The notes under the pieces: generated by a model | Databases searched by the model: none | The model's input: the letters and a program-made list of their open reading frames with translations, nothing else | What the model was told of the DNA's origin: nothing | Shown here: positions 14,901 to 26,900 of the stretch, piece after piece | Position numbering within the stretch: the stretch's first letter is position 1 | Layout: every line of letters starts with the position of its first letter | From: Chondrilla cf. caribensis | Taxonomy: Eukaryota > Porifera > Demospongiae > Chondrillida > Chondrillidae | Length of the DNA: 64,000 nt | Direction of reading: 5' to 3' | Assembly: GCA_964020155.1 (NCBI GenBank) | Contig: OZ026562.1 | Coordinates: forward strand, 2,412,501-2,476,500 | Position numbers and translations under genes: made by a program

Positions 14901-17900
14901 AGGAAACTTGCCAAAACAATGAGCCTAGGAGTATCCAAAGGAACGAAATAGGAAACTTGCCGAAACGAGCCTAGGAGTATCCGAACGAACAAGGGAAACT
15001 TGCCAAACCCACAAACCTTAGAATATTACCAAACGAATGTCATTGAGGAAACTTGCCGGAACCAATAGCCTTAGAATATCTACAGAAAGAATGAACGAAA
15101 TAGGAAACTTGCCAAAACAACAAGCCTAGGAGTATTAGCTTTTACCGAACGAAAGAGGAAACTTGCTGAAATGAGCCTGAGAGTATAAAATTTACTGAAC
15201 GAACGACGATTGCTGCAGTGTTATTAGGTCTTCTTGCTGCTCTTCGTTGAAAACCTCAATCGATAGGCCTACCAGCTTGCGTAAATGAATGTGCCTACGG
15301 AGTATAACTACTACATGTATGCACATGGGTACAGTGTATGTACGTATATATGCATCAACTACATTACAGTATATCTAGACTAACATCCAACTTGGCCAGC
15401 TGACTCTCAATGGCACTGAGGGCTTCTCTTTCTTTCTTGTAACTCGTTTCACTTTCTTTCCATAATTTTTCTTTCTCTTTCAATTCTGACTGATGAGACT
15501 TCAGTCTTATTATTGTGGCAAAAAGCAAAACACAGGGAAAGTAATGCACCATCTATTCACAATATCTACACATGTGCATGTACATACATTTACAGTGGGC
15601 CCCCTGTAATCAGGACACCTAGGGTCAGCCTTTCGTGTCCTGATTGTAGGGGTGTCCTTATTTCAGGGGTTATATACTTTGGATTCAAATTAATGGACAT
15701 AATGAACTATACATGGTATGCACAACACAGGGCGTAACTCGGCAGCCATATTGGGTGGCAAAGACATGTTGCGTATAGGGAGCAGTACAAAATTTGTCTA
15801 GTTGTAAGAGTTCTAGACACTTCATTGTCAAACTAAAGCTCGAATTTCTTAGAGACATGAGCTAATACGGTACAATCCAAATCATCTGCGTAACGAATAC
15901 TTCCTAACGATCTCATTTTGACCTCGAAATCCCCTGCACGTATAGGTTGTCAGGACCAAAGGTATTGGTGGGCAAACTGGAGAAAATCTTACAGTCTCAG
16001 AAACTTTGATTTGTCTGCTTTATTGTGTATAATTTAATACTGATATTTGTATACACTAGTTCATAATTTCCTGTTTGTTTTACGGAATAATGAAAGTCCG
16101 TTTGTCAGGGGGCATTTTACATACATTACAATACGAAAAAAGTTGGTTCCAAAATTATGTGTCTGTTTCAGCGTGGTGTCCGTATTTCAAGGGGCCAGAT
16201 TATAGGCACACATACAGTAACAACCTAATCTCTCCAACGCAACTATGGCACATATGTACACAAGGGGTTCTTCCAACGGGAGAGGATAAGGGGGGATACG
16301 TTGCTTCCCCTCTTAAAACTTTAAAAGCTGAAAAAACCTTTAACAATCTTGGAACTGTTATTCAAATAGTGTAAACCTTGGTACATACATACATGTTGCT
16401 TCAGTAGATACATTGACAAATATGTATGTATGCATGTATGTATCAGTATGTATGTATGTAGAAACAACGTATTTTAATAAATCACCCACATCCAAAAAAG
16501 GAAAAACACACTGCATCTACTTGATATGGATATGATACAACACATACACATGTACGTACATGAACCAATTATCACTGTTTACAAGGACAATGAGTCTGAT
16601 GTTGTCCTCTTAAACATGCAATAATTGGCTTATTGTGAACAATCTAAATTCCAAAAAGGAAGAATTTTCGAAACTTAAGTCTAATTCAACTGAAGAAAGT
16701 GTCCATAAAACTAGCCTTATATAACTGTGGTTCCACATATGTAATAGGTGCATATTCGACATCATGTGGAAACCCAAAATGTTTACGTATAAAATCTTAT
16801 TGGATATTACCCTACCTGAACAAGCAATATTACTGATATAGCCCTGGCAGCATCACTGATGTACACCCACTCAATACATGAAGTACTTCATAAAGTATAC
16901 ACAGGTACATACAACATAATAATGTGGTACATACAGGGGAGAAGTCATAAAGCAATCACACCTCATTTGAGCCTGCTTAATCACAGTGTTAGCTGTGCTG
17001 ATCTGACTCTCACAAGCTAGGAAAATATAGAGAAAACACACAGCACTGAAGTTTATCCCTACCTTGTGTGTGTACACACATGCACATAATAAGCATGTAC
17101 ATGCATTATTCATGCACACATACGTACATACATACATACACTGGAATACATACATAAATCACAAAACACCCAAATAGTGAAGTGTTTCTCATTGTCAGGT
17201 ATACGTGTGTACACATATGCTGTCATACATACATACATTAGTTTCATAACACAGAGGAAGGTTACGTAGACTCCACAGATGTACGGTAGGCGCCAAAATA
17301 AACTTTGCGTTCCGTTCCGTCTAAACGCAACTTCGTACTTTTTGCCTACGGAAAAAAAACGAAAACGGAACGAAACGGAACGAAACGGAACTTGCCAAAA
17401 GACGGAGAGAACGAAATGTGTCGATTTGAACGTATTCCATCAAAGTACAGAACGTTTTGGCTAGATACTCGATTATGAAGATCTTGTCGCTTTAGTACCG
17501 AATAAAACTACAACAAATGGATTCGTCTAAGCAGTGAAGACATCTTCTGGAATGAAGAAAATGGCGTTTCTCGATCGATCGATCTAGTGAACTCACCTCT
17601 TGATAAAATTATGACCCATCGCTGTTGGAATACGAAATCCTTCTGCTCTCAAACGAACTTGAATAGTAGGTGATTTGATACCATTTGAATAGCGAACTAA
17701 AATACTCTGCTTTCTTAATGGCTATATAGACTATGGTTGCTTCATCGCACTTCTCTCCAGAGTAAATCGAACTTGAATGACACACGACGAAATCTTTACA
17801 TGCTTATAAAGTTATGTGTTAGTTAGCGTTGATCAACACCGTTCGTTTTTGAGGAATAGAACGAAACGAAACGGTACGGACGGACGGAAAAAAGACGAAA

Positions 17901-20900
17901 ACGGAACAATCCGTTCGACCGTTTCGTATTCGTCTGTACGAAACGGAACGCAAAGTTTATTTTGGCGCCTACCGTAACAAAGAGCAGTGGAGAAGAGAGA
18001 TACTGAAAACTTTCAAAATATGAAGAAAAATGGCAAACTAGAACAGGTAATAGCTATTTTGATCCCTTTTCAACAGTGGGTTTCAGTATGCATTGATAGG
18101 TATGTATATCCCTCACAGCAGTGTTACTCTTGGATTATTTCTTTACAAGCTAATGTTAACAAACCTGAAAAAATTTATCAAACAAAACTGTTCCGACATA
18201 AATTATCTTTATCATGGAATACAGTGGACGACTACCACACTATACCTATCTATAAACTGACAAAATTCTGAGACACATCCATCATTAGAACCTATGTATA
18301 CTATAGAACCTCCAACCTTTCAATCATACATATATCATCCCCTAAAGAGGGTCAGATTATCAAGGTCTCACCCAATGCTCATATACTCAAATTTGCAACT
18401 GTGCATGCGCACAACAGTCACTAACTCATCTTCTGCTGAGCCAGAGTTTCAGCCTGACCATCTGCTGTGGTTGACATTCCAACGGAAACAGCTTGAAAAT
18501 GTTTCTTAGCAGAGTTCATGGCCCCCACTGCTTCATCATATTTCTGCTGAATCTCTTCCAACTTGATGGCGGCACATTCTTTCTCTTTGTTGGATAGAAC
18601 CAAACTATCCTGTGAACACACGCAAATTAAGAGTTCCAGTAAAATTAATATACATACGTACGTATTATATAATATACAGTCATACTTGACAGGCTGCATC
18701 AATTTGAGCCAACTACGTATGTACATTTTTCCCTAGCTTCTAAACCCTTCAAATATATGCATACATAGCTGTTCCTGGGATGACTCAGTTTCTTCCCATT
18801 CTCTGTACCCACATGTGCAATACAGTGGAACCTCTCTATTAAGGACACTTTGGAACCTTGATTTTAGTCCTTATTACAGTACTACACTGGGACACAGAAT
18901 GGTGTCCTTATTATAGAGGTTTCTGCAATTCAGAGGTTTGAATCAGAGAGGTTCTACTGTAGTTGTATGACCTACCAGGAGGGCACACAGTAGAATGAAC
19001 AGATTGGACAGTCCACAAAGACAGAGCTATAGGGGTGTCTATCCAATCTGTATATTTCACATACCAAAGAAAAGCAGGATTATGCATACGCTACTTGCAT
19101 ACATCGAGAGAACCACAATTACAATATAAGATATAAGATACATATGCACTCGTCTACAACAATCACCTGAACAAATTAACAATTTGAAACCACTAAACAG
19201 TTAACCGTTCGTCCATTATCAGAAAACAGATAAATTTACCAGTTGCTTTTTAGTGATATACCGTTCACAATTACCCTTTACATTAACTACAGTATATTGT
19301 ACATACGTATGTACATATGAAGAATACAGCAACTTTTTAACTGAGTTGAAGCACACCCATCAATGCATGTACTGTACTAAGTACAGGGTCATGACTTACG
19401 TACATCATCACAGGCTTTGGCTAAAGATTTTCTGTTGGCCTCCTCCTTTTTGAGTTGATCCCTGCTGTGTTTGAGGGTTGTTTCTGACACAGCTAGAGCC
19501 TGGGAGTAACAATTAACACAACTGGCATAATATAATGTACTTATTAGGTATTGTATAGACATATTATGCATGAGTAACGAGAGTTATTGAGCGTAATCAC
19601 AGCCAATAATGCAATAAAAACACAGACGTTTCAATTTGTATATCTCCTTCAGCTGTATCAGCATACATACAGATACATATTACGTATACGTATGCAGTAG
19701 GTGACACGTGAAAATAACATTTCATGTTAGGATTTATCTTTGTATTTTGGTCTTGGAATGTTAAACAGGAACACAGAATTAACAAAGCGTGAAGTGGGTG
19801 AATACAAAATATGCCAATCTGACAGTTTTCTATAAACTAGCAGAACACGTTGGATAGATGACTCATATGAAGGTCTCATTGCTCTGATCACTTCTAAGGC
19901 TACTGTAAGTGACATCACTGTAGACCATGTTTCCCTCCAGAGTAAGATCATACCCGAATGATGTACAGCAAAATGTATAGGTGAATATAAATTTTAGTTG
20001 AATTAACATGAATTATTAGTTTGTTATGAAGGACAAAACAAGTTCCCATTATTTTCTAATGTCTTATAACATTTAATGAATTTAGCGTACTAGTAGGATA
20101 ATAAATGTCAAATGTCCAACAAAATTTACCAACCATTAAAGCAAAATCAACTTTGCTCAGAAATATTGCCTATCATAACCCAGAGCTAAACTTCAGTACT
20201 GTAACACTGCAGATTGGTGAGTCATGAATAGTAGACTAATGCTGAATTATTGCTAGTCAGTTAGAGGTAATCGCTAGTCAGACTGTACCATCCAATGGCA
20301 AGTTCCAAGCTAGGATGGTGTCATCAGTACTACAGTCCAGATTACAAAAGTACATTTGTCAAAGTCTAGGAGGATGTGGTCTGATTAGTAGAACTAACAC
20401 AATATCCTGTTATCATCCAATGTATCTGACCATGACATTCACTGTAACTAATCACCATAAATGGATCTGTAACTGCAGTGGCTTCTGCTTTGGTATGGTT
20501 CACCAAATTAAATACCAATTTATATACGTACATATGTACATAGAATATGTATGTGCAGTGGTACCTGTCACCAACAGTCATCCATGGTTCTGATAAAGGC
20601 TGTCTCATGAGACAAGTGGTCTCTCATCACAGGAATTTGGAACATAGGTAGGTAATGATATACATACGTACGTATGTTTGTTTAGAGTTCTTTGCCTTAA
20701 TTTAGTTGAAATACTCCAGTTTATGTGGTTGCTGTAAGTGTTCAGCAGGAGTCACTTACCACGGTGCAAAAACAAAGTGAGAACTATTCATTCTTGAAAA
20801 TACAGCCTAAGAATTTGTGTGGTTGCTTAATTCAGGAGTTGAGGGCTTCATTTGGGTGGAGCAAATTGAAATCTATTGATCAATGATATTTGATTGAAAG

Positions 20901-23900
20901 TAATTTGACCCACTTTTTCCCCTTCAAAATTTGAATGTTGTACCTCACATTATATTTCTGAATGAAGGCCTAGTGGTTATTCATGACAGGTACCTCCATA
21001 CTAGTTAGGATACAGACACACACATACATACATACCTTAGATTTTTCCTCAACAGTTTTCTCCAGTTCATGTAGAACAGATCGTGACTCCTTCTCCTTCT
21101 TCATTTCCAACATTCTGATCTTTTCAGTCAGCTCAACAACAAGAGCATCCATCTGTATACATATATTCATCCGTATATACGTAATATAGGTACATACGTA
21201 TATTAGGAAAATCAGTCTACTCTTCGATATAGTAGATGTACGGTACTTCCCATAGTAAACTTCATGACGTCAGGCGGTCGATCGATGACCGTACGGGTGT
21301 TGATCGTTGACCGTACGGGTGTTGATCGTTGACCGTACGGGTGTCAATTGTTGACCGTCTGGGTTTTGGTCGGCGAACGTTCGCTTTATTATCCATTACC
21401 CTACGTACGTACGTAATTCTGTGACGCCACGATGATTTCCTTTTGTGACTGCAGCCTCAGTTCTTCCAAAGTCATTCTTCTCCATTCGCGTGTCTATCTT
21501 TTTCATGATAGTATCGGTTCCGGGCTTTCGGACGAAGATCTGGTGCCCGACCTCCTTGCGATACGTAGTCCAGGTCTCACGAAAACGCTTTAAAATTGCC
21601 CAATAGGGAAACTATTCAGTTTGCGGGTGATTGCTAACACTGTCTTAAATCCTGTCGAGAGAAATCAGTTCTCTATTGCGAAAATTTATAAAGTCAGCCA
21701 TCTTGTTCCGCCATCTTCATACGTACGTACGCACTCTGACCGTTGATCGACCGTTGACCGACCGTTGATCGACCGCTAATTGACTGCCGGTCGACCGCCT
21801 GACGTCATGAAGTTTACTATGGGAAGTACCGTATGTACATAGGTATGTACACACATACACCATGTATATATATATAACTACATGCATATGTACATATGTA
21901 CAGGTTCTATAAAGGAACGTGTAAGTTATTTATGAAAATTTGTGTAGGCACATATGTACAGTACTGGTCAGTACGTACCAAGATAATACGTATGTGCATA
22001 CACAATGATACCTGAGTTAGCATTTGAACTCTTTCTACAGAAATACAAACATACCTCAACTTGAGACTGCTTCATGTCATCAATATCTTGTTTGACGGCA
22101 TCCAGGTCACCAACTGAACGACTGCGAAGATTCTACACATCAACATCAATCCAAACACATATATATGTATATGGGAAATAAAAGGAAGTCACCATGAAAA
22201 AGAAAATTACACATGTATGGAGGTAAGTATGTTCGTATGTGTAAACTATGCATGTGACAAACAAACTGTATTGTACAAATACACATACATACATGTAAGA
22301 TACCATACATTCTGTACCTCTGCCATCATGAACTGATGAGCGACGTGCAATCGTGATAGATGCTCAATCTCCTGAACAGTCTTCTGGTATTCCAGGAAAG
22401 ACGATCTCTCCTAATCAAAGTGAGAACATCAACGCAGTCGCATTGTGATCAAACCATTCATGCCAATCTTCACAGAACATTTATTTCATAAATTGACAAC
22501 AGGATTGCAATCTTTGCTTCTTTCTCGCAAAAGGGCAAAGGACGAATAGCTTCACTTGGAGTAGATATTTTTGTGGTTAAATTAGTGTGGAAATAATGCC
22601 ACAATGTGGACGTAACTTAGGAAGTGAGAGTTTGACAGAACTCTGCCTCGGTTATTAGGTAGTTTAGTCCTTTTGTGGTTGGTCAAATTCGTGTTTACAA
22701 TTGATTTTAGAACTAGACCCAGTTGCTAAAATGAGGTCATAGAATAGGAAGTTATTGAACAGTGCACAAGTGCCGTGGGGCAGTGACTAAGTGTGTGAAT
22801 GACAACACTGCACAAGTGGTGATAGAGCATAATGGGCAACCTGGCTCCAATATTCTATCGAGTCAAGTACCTACAGAAAAATAGTTCTCTTGCATTAGGA
22901 TTCTCTGGTGGTAAAGGTAAACAGCAGGTGTGCATCTTCAGGGGAACAAACTCTCTTTTTCTGAGGAATGAATTCACCTATGTACGTATTGGCTATTGTA
23001 CTGTATAGAAAATTGCTTTGACATAACAAATACCCATTTATAAGCAATAGTCCTTCTGATGTTCTATTTATTATTACAATAAGAGGGACTTCTGAAACAA
23101 AACCATTCTCTTGCTCTATCACACAACATGCTTGAATTACTTAATTGACATAAAAACATGGAGGCAGGGAGTGGTTTTGGAACTGTTCAATTATTACACT
23201 AAGAATTGTCCCAATGTTCAACAAATATCAATGATCAGTTTTTACAGGAGTGGACGTACAGTATAATATAAAAGATAATATTACCTTAAGGCAGGATTCA
23301 GTCAGTTAAGCTTGCTTGGAAATACACAAGGTTTCTCGTATGTTCAGCTAGTGAGGCACTTCGATATGAAAGTACATACATACGTATGGAGGTAACTCCC
23401 CATATGCTTAGCCATCAGGGTTCAACAGGACTAGTGCAAAGACAGTATAGTGACATGTTTTATCTGGTGCATGTAAACACCAGCCAACCATAAGTACTGG
23501 TTTCCTAGCTTTGGTGAATAGCCTATGAAGTACTTTAAGTCTAAAGAGGATTCAATCCTTGTATATCCTTCAGTTAAGTAATAAAATCAAATTTTAAGCA
23601 CTTTTCAGATAGTTTCTGGTGAAAATTGATGTTTTTTAAATTCTCTTGGACCGCAAGAGTAATAATTACCAATATCACCACTTTTTGACTGTCTAAACTG
23701 TAAAGTAGATAAAAGTTCATAGCAAATAGCATGCATATAAGTAGCTGCTGAAGATTTAGTTCAGCTTTTAGCACAGCAACGATTATTATCTTTATAGCAT
23801 TAAACATAATCATAAGTGGCCCCAATCCAATTAGTGAACAGTACAAGTGTTAACAAGGACCAGATTAACCCTGAAACTGGGCAGCCCAACAATTTTACAG

Positions 23901-26900
23901 TTTTATGAGACAGAGCAGGGGCAGTGTAGATAAACCAATACATTTATACAGTACATGTACATACATACAGTGCATACTGTACATACGTATAATTGAATGT
24001 GTGTAGTCAGTAAGGTTTCTTGTGTAGGAATGAGGCACAGAGGAGTGAAGAAAGAATGTAGGACAAGCTTCTCTTGAAGTCTACTTCAAAGGAACAAAGC
24101 AAGGAAATGCACGTTTGCTGGATAAACACAGATTAATCTTACACACACAGATAACATTGAATTACACAAGGTGAAACACACTGACAGGAACTTCAAATAT
24201 AAATATTTTTAAAGTGAAAGGAACATTCCCAGTACAAACCTAAGTTATAATACACAGCACATAGGGAAAAGCCATGAAATTACACAATATAATTTGCATA
24301 CTAAGTAAAAGTAGGATATTTGAGGTTTCCGAAGGATAAGTTGGTATACATGCACACTAGAACTTGCTCCCATCATTCCATACACATATTAGAAGGGTGA
24401 ATGCGTACACATTAGTCCATTCGATACGATAAGCAATCTCGTTATCTTTTAAAGAATCAGCACAACAACACTTCCCACAATTATGAGAACGTATCAGAGA
24501 AGAAAACATATATCTTCTTGTGAATATGTTAACTTAATGAAATGGGCGATGTGCACAATACATTCACGTAAAGAGTCCACTGGGGTATAATTCGATTACA
24601 TTGTACTTGCAACAATAGAACACTGTCCTGACACTGTCAACAATCGACAGCAATGCACTTTGACATTGCCGTCAAAACAGAACTCGTACTCTGGATGTCA
24701 AAATCAACAGCTGTTCCACATTTTTGCCCATGAATGTCACTGCTGATAAGACACTCCCTTGACCTATTCCTGATAATTGTGATCAACACATGCTCACAAT
24801 AAAATTATCATATTATAGTGGAAGTGCCCACTGTTCTGATACAGTTACAAGTGGGCCAAATATGTACACGATTAAGATAAACACGTGTGTGTAGAACAAC
24901 ATACATGTAATGCATGGTAACAAGATAGATCGGTCCTCCTACACACATAGATGTTATTTGTGTGCATTTATTTCCAGGCACTTTCCAATCTGAACTTATA
25001 ATATTATGAAGAAGCTTCCTACTACTTTGATTATATCACACATTGGGCAAACATGCACGGAAACTTAGATATACAGTGAATATTCAATAATCTGCCCCCC
25101 ATTAACATGCCATATTATTATGAAACGAATTCACTTGTATGGCTATGCTATACAAGTAATCTGCCATCTCGCACGTCCGCCATTCTTCTGTGTACCAATT
25201 TGCACTTTTGTATGGGCTTCAGTTACAGATAATCCGCCAAGTTTTAAGAAGTTGTCTTAGTGTAGAGCAAAATAGCAGCAGAGCGTTCTAAAATTGAGTT
25301 GACATTGAAGCAGAAGAAGGAATCCAATGACAATGTAAGAAATACTCACAGACTGTTTCTCAAAGAATCAGAATGTACAAATTGCACAACGGATGGTAAG
25401 AGACATCCTGAAAATCAGTACAATAATGCCATATTAATCTGCCAAAATTTTCCCCAAACCTATTGTGGCGGATTAATGAATATTCACTGTACATACTTGC
25501 GTATGTTTGTATATACACCAACATATACGTATAAATGTACCCTGATACATGAAAGAAGCCCTGTTAATCCACAAAGCTTTTGTACTATACATAGCACCAT
25601 AATGAAAATTTTCACTAAAGATAGAACCATAATGAAAATATACCTCTTTTAGTTTTCGTAGTGTTGGTGTTATCTCTTCAGCCAGAACCTACACATGTTG
25701 GAGTATTGAATCATATGAATACGTATATAAAATATCTTCATATAACAGTTTGTGTTTGCCAGCACAACTAAGGCTTCAATCTGATTACTCAACAAGACAT
25801 CATTATACACAAGAGGATAGAATGTGTTGCACAGAAGAATATAGGTACTCATTTTGTGCTATATTGGCTGATACAATGTAGCTTGCAGATCAATTGGTAT
25901 AGAACTGTGTGTTCTTACAGTGTCAATTTCTCTGAGTTTGCTGTCCTTCTTCTCAATAGTTCTTTGTGCAGCAGTGCGTTTGCTCTCGTACATTCTCGTA
26001 CCGGCAGCCTCTTCTATCATTGATAGTATCTATAAAATAGTACAATGTAGCAAACACATTGTCAAGAAAGATAAAATGCATATGAAACTGACAACCTCTA
26101 TACACCTTGCCTTGCAGAACAACCCTTCTAAATTGCAAGGATGTTTAGTATAGGAAATAGGCAGATATGTATGCATAGTGAAACTCTTGTAAACGGTTGA
26201 AAGTACGTAAGTTATCAAAAAATTTGATTTATTTTCCCAGTCTTATTCATTAGTAATCACTACATTAAATTAATTACACTAATTATGAATTGTTGCCTTT
26301 GTTCCACTAAAACAAAAAAAAACATTTAGTTCCTTCATTAGAAAAAGTCAAGTCAGCAACTCTTAGTGCAGGTGCGCACATACATACACTGAGCACTACC
26401 AAATATGTACCTACATAAATACAAGGGGATCATGTACTAAATATAGTAATGCGAGTGCATGATGTCATAATGCACTGTCGCACTGACTTCATCATGTGGT
26501 AGGAAGCTACGAATCTGTATCAGTGGTGTGAGTTTTGACCTGATCATAGATGATCGGATGTAAGCCACAAGGCGCGATTGAACCACAATATGGATATCGA
26601 TCACAAAATTACTGCTCATGGACATGACTAATCAAAGCAGACACTGACAGAAGTCTTGGACCTTGGAATTATATCAGTAATGATGTAATGTCCAGTACCA
26701 TATATGGGTACACTAACCACAACACTGATAACACTAGACATACATAATATGTACATGCACACATAACATATGATTAAATATGTACATACTTCTGGTGGTT
26801 TCATGTTCAAAACTTTAGTGATCCTTCCCTGAAAAATGAAGAGTATAATCAAAGAGTAGAAGATAGAAAATAATTTTCAATAATTTTGCCATAATTTAAC

